64,000 nt of DNA from Plotosus lineatus (GCA_024760905.1 CM045745.1:15590282-15654281); one strand, 5' to 3'. Positions 29,241 to 40,485 are shown, numbered from the stretch's first letter. The notes: generated by a model not told the origin, from the sequence alone. Numbers and translations are program-made.

Positions 29241-29626
29241 CTATTTTTCAAGGAAATATTAAAGTGCAGTGGAATTAGGTCTAGACATAGAACTTTTCCC
29301 CCAGTTCCTATTAACCCTGCACCTTAAATTTAAATAGGAATGTGTATCTGAAGATTGCTAAGAGTTAGAATTGAATAGAAATATATTTATTAATAGGTTC
29401 TATGTGCTATCGCAGAGTGTAAAGGAAAAGCTCATAGCCTTCCTAGTTGTAAGGATTAAGGTAATAGACCAAATTGGCATTACGACTGCGCATGTGCGGG
29501 GAACGTGACCCAACATCTGATCCAAGGGTCGCTGCTACCAAACTTTCTTGTAGCCGCTTGCTTTTGTATGTAAACTCAGCCTAACAACTGCTGCTTAAAG
29601 CCTGCCTTAAGCCTTAAATTATCGAT

Positions 29627-29821
29627 ATGCCAGGTGCGTATTGTGCCGTAGTGAACTGTGGGAACGGCATTTATCATCTTGAGCGTTGGAAAAAGGAAAT
29701 TTGCAGTATAAATGCCTGCAAATTTGGGACTAACGCGTGTACATGTCCGCCCTCATTCACATTATTTACCTTCCCTACCAAGCTGAAGGATCCGAAGGAA
29801 CAGAAACGTTGGATTAAAACA
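29627..29821 (+). CDS. THAP-type zinc finger, first exon (partial), transposon-derived
   Basis: ATG at 29627 gives MPGAYCAVVNCGNG, then WKKEICSINACKFG, CTCPPSFTLFTFP and DPKEQKRWIKT. The MP start, the first zinc-ligand pair (C6, C11), the FP motif and the conserved tryptophan near the end are those of THAP DNA-binding domains, in the variant with an inserted W-K-C segment common in transposon-linked fish proteins. A donor ACA|GTAAGT at 29822 ends the exon, and the second zinc pair (C and H) would be on a following exon that is absent. The frame is uninterrupted. It faces the SAP-like ORF at 30052-30456 on the other strand. Probably part of an internally deleted DNA transposon. Confidence 0.65.
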
Positions 29822-30051
29822 GTAAGTTTATCATTAAAGTGTTCTTTATTCGAGTTCATAGACCCTATAGACCATATTACCCTTTATTTACCTGTTAAAT
29901 TACCATAAAAATCGGCGATGCCGTAATCATTAAATATCATAGACTTAGATCTTGAAAATTACTGTTATGTTAATTTGTAAAATAGACAAACAAGAGCTGT
30001 CAGATCACTCGGTGACAGCTGTCAAACTTGTATTTACCTTCTTTGTAGTCT

Positions 30052-30456
30052 TTATGAAGTCGCGCTAGTAGGGGTGTCTGGTCCTTCATTCACAAAAAAA
30101 TCCTCTATGTCAGCGTACATACACGGGGGCCACTTCGATAAGGCATCATATTCTGTCTCCCAGCCGTCTTCAAGTCCCAAGGGGTCAGGAATTGTCATGC
30201 TTTCCTCATCCACTTCAAATGTCAACAATCTGGCATAGTCACGTTGGAGTTGTTTAGATTCCTCGGCCTTTGACAGAACTATAGGTAGCGTTTGTAACGT
30301 CCCTGCAAATGCAAGCGCAACAAGTTCATCTTTACGCTTGCGGGAACAACCGGGAAGACCCCTACGTATACAATACGCTCGAACGTCGGGGACTTTCCAT
30401 AAATTGAACATATCAATAGTGCAGTTCTCATCCACATCAAGGTTTATTTCCACCAT
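30052..30456 (-). CDS. SAP-like N-terminal exon of a SWIM/YqaJ-type protein family (partial)
   Basis: The minus strand from 30456 reads MVEINLDVDENCTIDMFNLW, then KVPDVRAYCIRRGLPGCSRK and RKDELVALAF, a SAP-like helix-extended-helix pattern. It continues with DPLGLEDGWETEYDALSKWP and MYADIEDFFV. From memory, this order (SAP-like, GW...WP, DI-x-D/Y-F) is the N terminus of uncharacterised fish and invertebrate proteins that go on to SWIM zinc-finger and YqaJ nuclease domains. Those domains are not in the window. 134 codons are intact, ending in TAA at 30052. A possible donor (AAG|GTAAAT) lies just past the stop. It converges with the THAP exon. Confidence 0.5.
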   Translation of the reverse strand: MVEINLDVDENCTIDMFNLWKVPDVRAYCIRRGLPGCSRKRKDELVALAFAGTLQTLPIVLSKAEESKQLQRDYARLLTFEVDEESMTIPDPLGLEDGWETEYDALSKWPPCMYADIEDFFVNEGPDTPTSATS

Positions 30457-30830
30457 ACTGGTAGCTTGTATGGTAGTCGCGATACCATGATGCCGTGCGT
30501 GAGCTGAGATGTGAATTTGATCTGTTCATTGAAATCCGTTCTGTAAACTAGTGCTACACGATTCTCTTCCTGACCACTAGAGGTCAACATACCCTGAGCT
30601 CTATTTAGTTTAATTTCCTGTAATCATATTCACCTGCTTCCTATTCCAAATAAGGTATTTAAGCCACATGAATATAGACTCTATATGTAACATTTATGTC
30701 CTGATGGTATTTGAGCAGGGTGTGCTTGCTATTAGCAGGAGTCAGAATCCCTAAATTTTTATGGAGGAAACCAGCATCCACAAACTGTATACTAAAAGGT
30801 GCTTATTAAAATAAATAAATCTACACAATA
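30457..30830. other. Flank of the SAP-like exon, no element assigned
   Basis: This may include the right end of the THAP/SAP element. I could not identify a convincing terminal inverted repeat. Confidence 0.3.
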
Positions 30831-30832
30831 TA

Positions 30833-31190
30833 GACAAACGTCTATGGACACATGACCATCAGATGCAGCTTCGTCCAAAATTGGTGCCATATTTCCCTTC
30901 ACCAGATTCAAGACTTTCAAACCTGTTCTAGCATGACGGTCCTAGACATACCTTACCAAGCTTGGATTGGGAGAACGTGAGTTTCTTGCACATAGCACTG
31001 AGCTCAACCCCACTGAATGTGTCCGGGATGAACAAGGATGCTAACCACTCCAGGTGTCCCCATCTAACGTAAGTGCCTGACCTCTATAATGCGGTTGTGG
31101 GTGAATGATCACAAATCCCTACAGCCCACACAACAAAATCTAGTGGACAGCCTTCTGAGAGGAGAGAAATTTATTATAACAGCAAAGAGG
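30833..31190 (+). mobile_element. Tc1-like transposon remnant (MITE-type)
   Basis: GTCTATGGACACATGACCAT at the left matches the 'TGGACACCTGACCATCA' terminus of a well-known fish Tc1-like element. Inside are CAAGCTTGGATTGGGAGAAC, CTCAACCCCACTGAATG and AACAAAATCTAGTGGACAGC, degraded transposase 3' coding sequence. The right terminus is missing where the Tigger copy begins. Confidence 0.65.
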
Positions 31191-31204
31191 AACATGGCAA
31201 GGTA

Positions 31205-31803
31205 CAGTGGTACCTTGACTTACGAGTGTCTTTTATAACGAGTTTTCCATGATATGAGCTTCAATCCCACCAAAACTCTGCCCCACCCAACGAGCAAAAT
31301 TTTGATTTACGAGCTTTGCTGGGTAAATGGCTTTTCTGGGCTGATTAGCCTCATATTCTTCTGCGTGTATTTCTCCTCTCTCCAAGAACGCCTTGTGCAG
31401 TGCTTCTCAATTATTTTCTGTGATGTCCCTTATAAAAACAAAAAACCTCTCCTCCTCCTCTGTTAAGCACCACCTTGTGCCTGCCCACAAGACATCTTTG
31501 CCGCAGTCGATGATCGGAAGTGTTAGTTGACTTATTGTTTATTATTATTCATTATAAATTATTATTAATGTTAATGTAATGTATTATTATTATGAAATAT
31601 TTATTGTTTTTTACATGTTTATCTTTAACATATTAGGTCAAATATACGGGTTTGTGTCAGGTGATATGAGTTTGGGAGGGGGTTGAAACAGATGAATTGG
31701 TTTTCTGTTATTTCTTATGGGAATAATTGTTTTATCTAACGAACTTTTTGGCTTACAAGCTTTTCCTCGGAATGGATTAAATTCTTAAGTCAAGGTACCA
31801 CTG
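31205..31803 (+). mobile_element. Tigger/pogo-like element T1, complete copy without SINE
   Basis: CAGTGGTACCTTGACTTACG and, as the complement of the right end, CAGTGGTACCTTGACTTAAG are inverted ends with TA on both sides (31203-31204, 31804-31805). A hAT-like segment (CAGTGCTTCTCAATTATTTT) is embedded from 31397. The position equivalent to the SINE insertion in the 4-5 kb copy is uninterrupted near 31631. Confidence 0.82.
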
Positions 31804-31909
31804 TATAGGGTTTTCAAATGATTTTGGTGGTCTGTTCTTTTTCTGAGGGTTGTACAACATACAACTATGAAAGATTTATAATGATGATGATACTGATAAT
31901 AATGATAAG

Positions 31910-32169
31910 CCCCCCAGTGCAGCTAACTGGGTTATCAAAGGCGGGCCATGTCTCTCACTGTCTATGGTGAGAGGTTCATGTAAAAGAACCATTGCTGACT
32001 TTTATAAAGAGTAGCTGCAAAGCCGTCAGCGTGTTTCTGTCCCTTGCTAAAGGGTTGTGACAGGAAGGGCATCCGACATAAAAACCTCTGCCAAATCGAA
32101 TGTGCGAATCAGATGATTCCCGAGAAAGGGAAAAAGCCGAAAGGAAAAGAAGAAGAAGAAGAAGAAGAA
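31910..32169 (+). repeat. SINE-A copy 10, R-type tail, head-truncated
   Basis: It starts at CCCCCCAGTGCAGCTAACTG, so the tRNA-like head is missing. Then R-type body (TTTATAAAGAGTAGC) and tail ending GCCGAAAGGAAAAGAAGAAG with a (GAA)n extension. Flanks are rich in GATGATAATAAT. Confidence 0.88.
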
Positions 32170-32906
32170 TGATAATAATGCGCATAACGATGATACTAAT
32201 AATGATAATAATTCACAGGTTTTAATGATATTATGTGTTTCTATAACTGATATAACAGATACACTTTGTATATCTGGTTAAGTGTGTCTTTAAATGTTTC
32301 ATCATGACCAGACACTTCTGGAAACAATAAAACAACCTTTTATCAGAATTCAAGTTGGATATTTTTCCATTCTTCTTGGCTGGTGGACTCTAATTAAGTC
32401 TGAATTCTCTGCCACAGACCCCTTTTAAAGCACAGCACATAATTTCAATAGAATTAACGTTAGGATTTTGGTAAGAGCATTTCATAAAATTAATGTTTTA
32501 TCCGTTTATTCACACTAAACCTGGTTCTGCAATCAGGCAACACAGAGGCAGGAAAAAATATGTAATTCGTGGGCACAGAGAAACAACCATAGAAGCAAAA
32601 AGCCAGAGAGCTCCACTCAGGCTCGCGGCATACAGATAAGCAAACAGAAATAACCTCTCAAGCAGGTTAACGGTTATTCTCAATATCTCATGTTGTCGTG
32701 GAGACCGGATATGAACACACAGCGCATCACCCAGAAGATCAATGTGGTGGATGTGAGCCGGGCAGGGCAGTTGGCGTTTACTAGAAAAAAGAATACACAG
32801 ACAATCTAATGTGGATGCAGAACACATTAATACACAATGCTCAGATTGACTTAAATAAAGCAAACAGAGCAGATGCCCAGCGAGTGAAATTCACTTCAGA
32901 TACAAT
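32170..32906. other. Intergenic sequence, unassigned minus-strand open frame
   Basis: A 117-codon minus-strand frame (32863-32510) is open and hydrophobic in its second half, but has no recognisable domain, promoter or splice signals. I do not call it a gene. Confidence 0.25.
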
Positions 32907-33000
32907 TGCAGACTTTTGACAAGAATAGCTGCATATCAGTCAGCGTGTTTCTGCCCTCCCATGGCCTGGCAAGCTGTCCAGGGTGTACTCTGCCCTTGAT
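32907..33000 (+). repeat. SINE-A copy 11, fragment with L-type tail start
   Basis: Only the body-tail junction remains: CTTTTGACAAGAATAGCTG, then GCGTGTTTCTGCCCTCCCAT and CAGGGTGTACTCTGCCCTT. Confidence 0.7.
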
Positions 33001-33084
33001 CTTTGACTGTGGCGAAGATGTCACATGGGCAGGCATGAGATGGTGCGTAACAGAGGAGGAGGAGGAGAGGTTTTTTTCCAATAA

Positions 33085-33432
33085 GGGGCAGCACCGTGGT
33101 GTAGTAGTTAGCATGTCCGCCTCACAGCAAGAAGGTCCTGGGTTCAATTCTCAACTGGGGCGTTTCTGTGCGGAGTTTGCATGTTCTTCTCGTGGTTCCA
33201 TGGATTTCTTCCTGGGACTCCGATTTCCTCCCAGAGTCTAAAAACATGCAGAGTTGTTTAATCGTCTGTTCCAAATCACCTCTAGGTGTGAGTCTGAGTA
33301 TGAATGGTTGTGTTAGTGTTGGCCCTGTGATGACCTGGTGAGCTGTCCAGGGTGGACCCCGCTTTCGCCCAGATTGGCGCCAGCCTCCCCGTGACCCTAA
33401 TTAGGATTAAGCGGTTCAGGAAATGAATGAAC
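33085..33432 (+). repeat. SINE-C, near-complete copy
   Basis: The head is tRNA-like (GTGGTGTAGTAGTTAGCATG, GGTTCAATTC), the conserved centre follows (GCGGAGTTTGCATGTTCTTC), and the L2-type tail ends it (CCCTAATTAGGATTAAGCGG, then AAATGAATGAAC). It is the best-preserved example of the family here and shares its tail with L-type SINE-A copies. Confidence 0.85.
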
Positions 33433-33562
33433 AAATTAATGTATTTGTATTTACATTTGAACTGTGAAAGGTTTTCCGAGGTTACCCTGAACATTTGGTC
33501 ACTGTATCCTAACTTTCAATCCAGAAGACCCTTTTAGTACATGTAGTCAGATGCAAATTTAA

Positions 33563-33919
33563 GGGGCAGTGGTGGTCTAGTGGTATAGGGCGCTGGATCG
33601 CTGATCCAAAGGTTGGGGGTTCGAGTCCCACTCTCCACAAGGTTGTCACTGTCCCCCCAATGCAGCTAACTGGGTTATCAAAGGCGGGCCATGTCTCTCA
33701 CTGTCTATGGTGAGAGGCATGTAAAAGAACCATTGCTGACTTTCGTAAAGAGTAGCTGCAAAGCCGTCAGCGTGTTTCTGTCCCTTGCTAAAAAGGGTTA
33801 TGACAGGAAGGGCATCTGACGTAAAAACCTCTGCCAAATCAAACGTGTGAATCAAATGATTCACTGTGGCGACTCCCGAGTAAAAGGGAAAAAGCCGAAA
33901 GGAAGACAGACAGACAGAC
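33563..33919 (+). repeat. SINE-A copy 12, R-type tail, 18-bp target duplication
   Basis: AGTCAGATGCAAATTTAA is duplicated perfectly (33545-33562, 33920-33937). The head has an intact A box (TGGTCTAGTGGTATAGGGC) and B box (GGTTCGAGTCC), so it could have been an active pol III template. The tail ends GCCGAAAGGAAGACAGACAG. Confidence 0.95.
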
Positions 33920-34111
33920 AGTCAGATGCAAATTTAAGTCCAGTTTAAAAGTGCCTATTTTGGAGAAAGGGGATTTATTACCCCATAGCCTCTCAGACCA
34001 TTTTAATGTAAAACGTGTTTTACAAAGTGTGACGTGACAGTGGTGTTCCAACTATTTACAGTTTATGACAGGCCCATGCTTTGGTCGTTTCTTGGCTGTT
34101 GATGACCATTC

Positions 34112-34669
34112 TTTCATTCATTCATTCACTTTCTAAACCACTTAATCCTAATTAGGGTCGCAGTGAAGCTGGCGCCCATCTGGGCAAGAACGGGGTATAC
34201 CCTGAACATCTCACCAGGTCATCGCAGGGCCAACACTTTTTTGATTTTTTTTTATTGATTAACTCTTACACCCGAGCCTAGCGGCTCATCAGGCTGGTGC
34301 TTATCCCCGGTTTCCGTAGCGTGACGCAATCAGGAGTTGAACTCCTCCTGGATGGGACGCTAGTCCATCGCAGGTTACCTTCCCAGTATATTTTTACTGG
34401 TACCCATTCATACTGCTGGGTGAACAGAGGCACACTTGTGGTTGAGACCTTGCCCAGGGGTCTAAGCACAGTGAGGGTCTCAGTGGGATTTGAACTCACA
34501 ACCTCCCGATCATGAGCCCAACACTCTAACCACTACACCACCGGCTCCACAAACACTACCGGCCAACACTAACACAACCATTCATACTCACACTCACACC
34601 TTGAGGTGATTTGGAATAGCCAATTAACCTACTCTGCATGTTTTTAGACTCTGGGATTAAACTGGAGTA
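34112..34669 (-). repeat. SINE-C copy split by SINE-B copy 2
   Basis: The tail part (34112-34237: TTCATTCATTCACTTTCTAA, CACTTAATCCTAATTAGGG) and the centre (34561-34669: CCAATTAACCTACTCTGC) belong to one minus copy. The right side is cut at 34669 by a Tigger-like element. Confidence 0.8.
34238..34560 (-). repeat. SINE-B copy 2, 10-bp target duplication
   Basis: GGCCAACACT is present at 34228-34237 and 34561-34570. On the minus strand the copy runs from the tRNA-like head (GGTGTAGTGGTTAGAGTG) to the 3' part GCTCGGGTGTAAGAG and a T-rich end. Confidence 0.9.
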
Positions 34670-35175
34670 CAGTAGGCCCTCAACATTCGCGGGGGTTCGG
34701 TTCCGAGCCCTCCCGCGAATCGAGATAATCTGCGAGTTCTGTACCCGGAAGTAAAACCCCATGTAACACGTCACATGCGCGAATGAGCAGCCGGAAGTAA
34801 AATACCATGTATTTATTCCATGCGCTAAAATATGCTTCTTAAACACATTCTATAGACAGTCTTACTCATTAATACAGTATTAATGTAGTACAATATAGTA
34901 AAGATTAAAGAAAAAAATGTTCAATTTTTACTCTTATTTTTATTGATGATAAAATATAAACATTATACAGCATATACTGTTGTAAAGCACTCGTTTTAAA
35001 ATCTTTTTCAATTATTATTCCAGTACAGTACTGAAGTTAATTCTGGGAATGTTTGTGCGTGAGATTTTATGTTCTGTAGCATGTTTAACAAATGATACCA
35101 AAAGGATCAACTTTATTACGCTTTATTCATGTATACTATTATATATATATATATATATAATACTATAATATATAA
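34670..35175 (+). mobile_element. pogo/Tigger-like element family T5, right end unclear
   Basis: CAGTAGGCCCTCAACATTCG directly after TA is a typical Tigger-type terminus, followed by GGTTCGGTTCCGAGCC and CCCGCGAATCGAG. The rest is AT-rich and the right terminus was not found; it may end in the TA run near 35140-35190. Confidence 0.55.
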
Positions 35176-35225
35176 ATATAATATATATACTATTATTCAT
35201 GTCCTTTAACATTGAATCTGGAGTG

Positions 35226-35332
35226 ACGTCTTGGAGTAACTCCCTTGCCCCGAGTCGGCCGAGATGGGCACCAGCCTCCCAGCAACTCTACTTAGGATTA
35301 AGCAGCATAGAAAATAAATGAATGAATGAATA
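35226..35332 (+). repeat. L2-type SINE/LINE tail fragment
   Basis: CCCGAGTCGGCCGAGATGGG, CACCAGCCTCCCAGCAACTC and AGGATTAAGCAGCATAGAAA with (AATG)n. No head is attached. Confidence 0.65.
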
Positions 35333-35570
35333 AGTAGAGTTATAACACTATAAGCCTTATTATCCCAGAATGTGAATCAAAAACCTTCAGATGGAGGAAC
35401 ATCCTTTCAGACCGCAGGAACCTGATCTGGTGATGTCGATATTGCTATGAGTGAGGAATATATTATTGGCACAAAAATATTGGTTATTTTTTTGAATGAC
35501 TGCCAGAAGAAATGTCAAACCCAATAATAAAATTGTGGTTTCTCAGTTATGCTACACTGTATACTATACT

Positions 35571-35920
35571 GTCTGTCTTCCTTTCGGCTTTTTCCCTTTT
35601 ACTCAGGAGTCACCACAGCGAATCATCTGATTCGCACATTTGATTTGGCAGAGGTTTTTACGTCGGATGCCCTTCCTGTCACAACCCTTTTTAGCAAGGG
35701 ACAGAAACACGCTGACGACTTTGCAGCTACTCTTTACGAAAGTCAGCAATGGTTCTTTTACATGCCTCTCACCATAGACAGTGAGAGACATGGCCCGCCA
35801 TTGATAACCCAGTTAGCTGCACTGGGGGGGACAGTGACAACCTTGTGGAGAGTGGGACTCGAACCCCCAACCTTTGGATCAGCGATCCAGCGCCCTATAC
35901 CACTAGACCATCACTGCCCC
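35571..35920 (-). repeat. SINE-A copy 13, R-type tail, 19-bp target duplication
   Basis: CTACACTGTATACTATACT flanks the copy perfectly (35552-35570, 35921-35939). All modules are present in minus orientation. It is one of the youngest-looking copies. Confidence 0.95.
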
Positions 35921-36479
35921 CTACACTGTATACTATACTATTGTGCTGATATTTATTTAGTTTTTATTATTATTATTATTTTTAAAGAACAGCCCTTTCC
36001 TGTTTCAAAATCAACTCCGAAGTGGAGTCAGTAATGGAGTTGAGTTTGCAAAGTGACATTTTGTTTTTGTTACTTTTCAAAGAGCATATTTAAAGCATGG
36101 TACAGGAAATGAATGACTGAAATGGAGGTGCATATTCTGTAATAAAAGTCAAAACTGTCACTCCTTAATAACATTTACTGTTTGAGCTACTTAAAATTCT
36201 TTTGAAACCTGAACAAAGAACTTTCCCTGAACAGAAATTTCCATAAGGACAAGGCCAGCATTGAATGTGTCAAAAATTATTTAAATCATGACCAGTAGTC
36301 ATGTTTGTTTTTCCACCCAAATACTATACACAGCATGCCGAGCCCATTATTTTCCAAGTGGTGAAAATTTTTCTCTACATGGATAATCAAAATGATATTA
36401 TTTCCAAAAACATATTGAAAGATGTAAGTTGTATTATAAACTTCCTTCCAAAAAATACTACGTGTGATAAAAATAAGAT

Positions 36480-36827
36480 GATCTTTTCCTTTCGTTTTTT
36501 TCCCTTTTTCAGGGGTCGCCACGGTGAATCATCTGATTCGCATGTTTGATTTAGCATAGGTTTTTACGTCGGATGCCCTTCCTGACACAACCTTACAGCA
36601 AGGCGCAGAAACGCGCTGACAGCTTTGCAGCTACTCTTTATGAACGTCAGCAATGGTTCTTTTACATGAAGCTCTCACCATAGACAGTGAGAGACATGGT
36701 CGGCCTTTGATAACCCAGTTGGCTGCACTGGGGGGACACTGACAACCTTGTGGAGATTGGGACTCAAACCCCCAACCTTAGGATCAGTGATCCAGCACCT
36801 TTTACCACCAGCCCATCACCACCCTAC
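36480..36827 (-). repeat. SINE-A copy 14, R-type tail, 16-bp target duplication
   Basis: GTGATAAAAATAAGAT repeats at 36464-36479 and 36828-36843. Full-length minus copy with scattered substitutions. Confidence 0.93.
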
Positions 36828-36913
36828 GTGATAAAAATAAGATATAGTTACTATATAGAGAGAATAAAACTTGGAAAAAGTCATGTTCTAAGCTTAAAGG
36901 ACAGGTGATTTTA

Positions 36914-37254
36914 GTCATTTTCTGTAACCGCTTAATTGTAATTTGCATCGCGGGGAGGCTGACGCCCATCCCAGCTGACTCCGGACGAGGGCAGATTACA
37001 CCCTGGACAGCTCGTCAGGCCATTGCAGGGCAGAAAACACATGGACGGCTATGCAGCCTACTTTTGTTGAAAGTCAGCAATGGTTCTTTTACACTTCACA
37101 CCATAGGCAGTGAGACACATGGCCGGCCTTTGATAACCCAGTTAGCTGCGCTGGGAGGGGACAGACGGTGACAACCTGTTGAGAATGGGGCTTGAACACC
37201 CAACCTTAGCATCAGTGATCCAGCACTGTTACCACCAGGCCAGCACTGCCCGCG
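36914..37254 (-). repeat. SINE-A copy 15, L-type tail, 10-bp target duplication
   Basis: GGTGATTTTA flanks it (36904-36913, 37255-37264). The tail complement is TTTTCTGTAACCGCTTAAT; the body shows the L-type variant. Confidence 0.9.
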
Positions 37255-37264
37255 GGTGATTTTA

Positions 37265-37820
37265 TAGTTCTATTTAACAATGTTGCACAAATACACTTTA
37301 ATAGATTAGACTGAACAGATTGAATATGACTTCAATCCCAGGTTCATATTGATAGACTGAGATTATAACTGCAAAACACATAAGATTTAATTTTCTGTAT
37401 TGATTCAGGAATACCTTTGTCTGTTTATTTTGTTTAATACTCCAACTATGGTCAAAATCTGAGCAACCCTGGACCACCAGCCTTTCAACAGCCTCTGTTG
37501 TGAAAAGCATCCAGCTCGAAGTTGCATGATGGTTAATAAGTGTTCTTGCATTTTTACGCAGTTTCACCTGAATAACGATCATGCTGAAAGTGTGCATGAC
37601 CAAAATCTGATTTATTTGATACCAATACACATGATGCTAACTGTAGGTAATGTTTGGTAAAGTATAGATTAGTTTGTAAACAAGACACTGTGTAGTTTTT
37701 TGTAGTTTCACACACTTTCACCGAATTATATTATTATATAACCTTGATGATGAATGGATTTTATAGTTGATTATCCTGATACTTATATCATATGTAAAGG
37801 AGAAAATAGTTAAACAATAA
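37265..37820. other. Intergenic sequence, no element recognised
   Basis: Unremarkable sequence of about 550 bases. Confidence 0.4.
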
Positions 37821-37822
37821 TA

Positions 37823-38342
37823 CAGGGATCCCTCACTTTCCGTGGTTAATTGGGACCGAGATTCCCCCGCGACCACTTAATTCTACGAAGTAGGATCAGC
37901 CCCGACCCCTCCCGACTGACGTATATGTATATGTGTATACTAGTATAATATCAATAAATACATATTCAATGCTATGAATGCTTATAATAACAATTAAACA
38001 TTAAAAAAAACAATGCATAAGATATAAATACAATATAAACACACACACATACAGGCGCGCGCACGCATGCAGATGCGCATGCATGCACTTCAGATGTGCA
38101 TCTCACAAAAATGTACCTAGTTTTGATAGGAGGTTTGGGTTGTTTTTTGTTTTGTGTTGGTTTAGGATTTTTTTTTTTGTTGTTGTTGCATAATTGGCCT
38201 GATTTTTGTGGCATTTTCCTTAAAATTTTCACCTATTCTTCCTTAATTTCCTTATTTTTTAATTCAATGAATATTAAAAAAAAAAAAACCCTGATGCACT
38301 AAAACCGCATGAAAGGAAGCGTGAAGTAGCGAGGGCTCCCTG
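37823..38342 (+). mobile_element. pogo/Tigger-like MITE family T2, copy 2
   Basis: CAGGGATCCCTCACTTTCCG on the left; the complement of the right end is CAGGGAGCCCTCGCTACTTC. TA lies on both sides. The interior carries ATATCAATAAATACATATTC and TTGGCCTGATTTTTGTGGCA. No transposase. Confidence 0.85.
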
Positions 38343-38424
38343 TATATATAATCAGAAATAATAGAAACTAAGATTGTTTTTCTTTCATTTTTTCCAAGGA
38401 TACAAATATTTATGGAGATAATCA

Positions 38425-38575
38425 GCCTAATTGTATGAATGGTTCTGTTTGTTTTGGCCCTGCTATGGACTGGTGAGCAGTTCAGTGTGCCTCTGCCCAG
38501 TGTTGGCTCAGAATGGTTCTGGCCTTCCTGTGACCCGAGGAGGATTAAGCAGTTGAGCAAATGAATGACTGAATA
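38425..38575 (+). repeat. SINE-C/L2 tail fragment
   Basis: TGTATGAATGGTTCTGTTTG, then CCTGCTATGGACTGGTGAGC and GAGGATTAAGCAGTTGAGC with an AAATGAATGA end. The head is lost. Confidence 0.65.
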
Positions 38576-38859
38576 TTTCTAGAGGGCACTCTGTATCATC
38601 TTGGAGCACAAAAAAATAATAATAATTTAAATTAATTTCTGGGTTCAAAATAAAAATACCCTTGGTCCCCCTTTGCCCTTCTCTGACCCTCAATTCTACT
38701 AAGCTCTACACGCAAAATCAATAGTGACCAAAGGCATTTGACAGGCTTTGAATCCACATCATCCAAACTTGACGGGCCACTTTAATGTGTAATAAGAATG
38801 AGAGAAACACTGAAGCTATTCTTAAAATATAATTATATAGGATGACAAATTTTGATATA

Positions 38860-39346
38860 CAGGGATTCCTCACTTTCCGCGGTTAATTGGGACTGAGATC
38901 CCCCCGTGACCACCGAATTCCCCGAAGTAGGATCAAAGGATCAACCCCCCCCCCCCGACTGACGTATACGTACATGTATACATGTATATAATATCAATAA
39001 ATACATATTCAATGCTATAAATGCTTATAATAACTATTAAACATTCAAAAATAATGCATGAGATGTAAATAAAATATAAATACACACACATACAGACGCG
39101 CGCACGCAGATGCGCACCTTACATAAAAATGTAAGTAGTTTTGTTGAGAGGTTTTGGGCTGTTTTTTGTTGTTTGTCCAGTGTTTTTTTTTTTGCATAAT
39201 TGGTCTGTTTTTTGTGGCATTTTCCTTAACTTTTCCCGCTATTCTTCCTTAATTTCCTTATTTTTTAATTCGATGAATATTTAAAAAAAAAAATACAATG
39301 CACTGAAGCCGCATGAATTGAAGCGTGAAGTAGCGAGGGATTCCTG
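38860..39346 (+). mobile_element. pogo/Tigger-like MITE family T2, copy 3
   Basis: CAGGGATTCCTCACTTTCCG at the left; GCGAGGGATTCCTG at the right. TA target on both sides. Closely similar to copy 2 throughout. Confidence 0.85.
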
Positions 39347-39350
39347 TATA

Positions 39351-39728
39351 CACTGATCAGGCATTAATCCATCAGCAAGGAAAATGAGCAAGCGTAAGAA
39401 AATAAGTGAATTTAATGAAGATCACATTGTGATGACTAAATGATCGGGTCTGTCGCTGAAACAAAAGGTCTTTTGGATGTAATTGGTATGTACTGGGGAG
39501 TACCTACTAAAAGCACCTAAAGAGGTACAATCAGAGAACAAGCAAGAAGTTCCCAAGGCTCGTATATCTTATGTGATCCACCGAAAAGCTACTGTAGCAA
39601 AAAACCTGTGAAAATGTTAACAATGGCAATGATGGAAAGGCGCACACAAAGCATTGCTGATCGCTGGGTGTATCTGACCGCCTCACCACCATCATGTCAA
39701 GAGGTGTTAATATTATGATTGATCCATG
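39351..39728 (+). mobile_element. Tc1-like element, internally deleted
   Basis: The left end CACTGATCAGGCATTAAT and the right end GATTGATCCATG (inverted, diverged) lie next to TA. The 5' coding remnant from ATG at 39384 reads MSKRKKISEFNEDHIVMTK before a stop, the N-terminal start of a fish Tc1-like transposase. The catalytic part is deleted. Confidence 0.7.
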
Positions 39729-39729
39729 T

Positions 39730-40485
39730 ATGTACGTATGTATTGTTTCTTCCTGGACTCCACAGTGAGCTGTTTGGGTTGTAGTGCCACACTGAGTTTA
39801 TGGGACCCCCTCTTGTTTCTCAATGACTGCAGTAAATGGAATGTGTGTACAACAGTCTTAAGCTACACCACAGTCTCTGTGTGTTCCAGTGTATTTTATT
39901 GCCTCCCAGTTCAGAAAAAAAAAAGTCAAACATTAATTGGGTTTTTATAGTTAGTATTATAATTACTACATGAAACTGTTACTTTGCTGAGCCACATATT
40001 TTAGAACTTAATAAAGCACTCTGTAATTACCCTTGTCCATTAACTCTATAAAATGTCTTCGGAACAATTACAGTGCCAACTGTACCCTGCCAAACAGAGC
40101 TTTCTGCACTGTTAAAAAAACCACATAAATGACAAAAACATCTATTGTCTATCTCAATGGCTCACTTGAAACTATAATGGTCGGCTTAAGTATTAAAATT
40201 GGACGATGGTCCAGGAAAACTCTTCATATGGTGAAATTCTGACAGTGCTTTCAATGACGGGCAGAAAACTACAGCATTTGCTCATCATCTGAAATGTGTC
40301 TCAGACCAATATAACAAGTAAAGTTATACTACGTTACCTGGTGTAGTATGAAGGGAGAAAAACTTCACACAGAGTCCATGACAGCTCTACTGAAAGATGC
40401 CGACACATTGGAGAAAATCACTTGCTGTTTAATGTTTTCATTTAACATGAATAAATTTGATACAAATAATAACACACAACCCTCC
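39730..40485. other. Intergenic sequence, no element recognised
   Basis: I see no repeat or exon in about 750 bases. Confidence 0.4.

Noticed and set aside
29440..30620. Terminal inverted repeats of the THAP/SAP element
   Set aside because: A loose match (CAAATTGGCATTACGACTG against the complement CAAATTCACATCTCAGCTC) was seen, but it is too imperfect and lacks a target duplication.
32510..32863. 117-codon minus-strand frame with a hydrophobic end
   Set aside because: No recognisable family, splice or promoter context. Such a length can arise by chance in 64 kb read in six frames.
33563..33640. tRNA gene-like sequences at SINE heads
   Set aside because: They have A and B boxes but no closed acceptor stem, occur in 20 or so copies and continue into the SINE body, so they are not tRNA genes.
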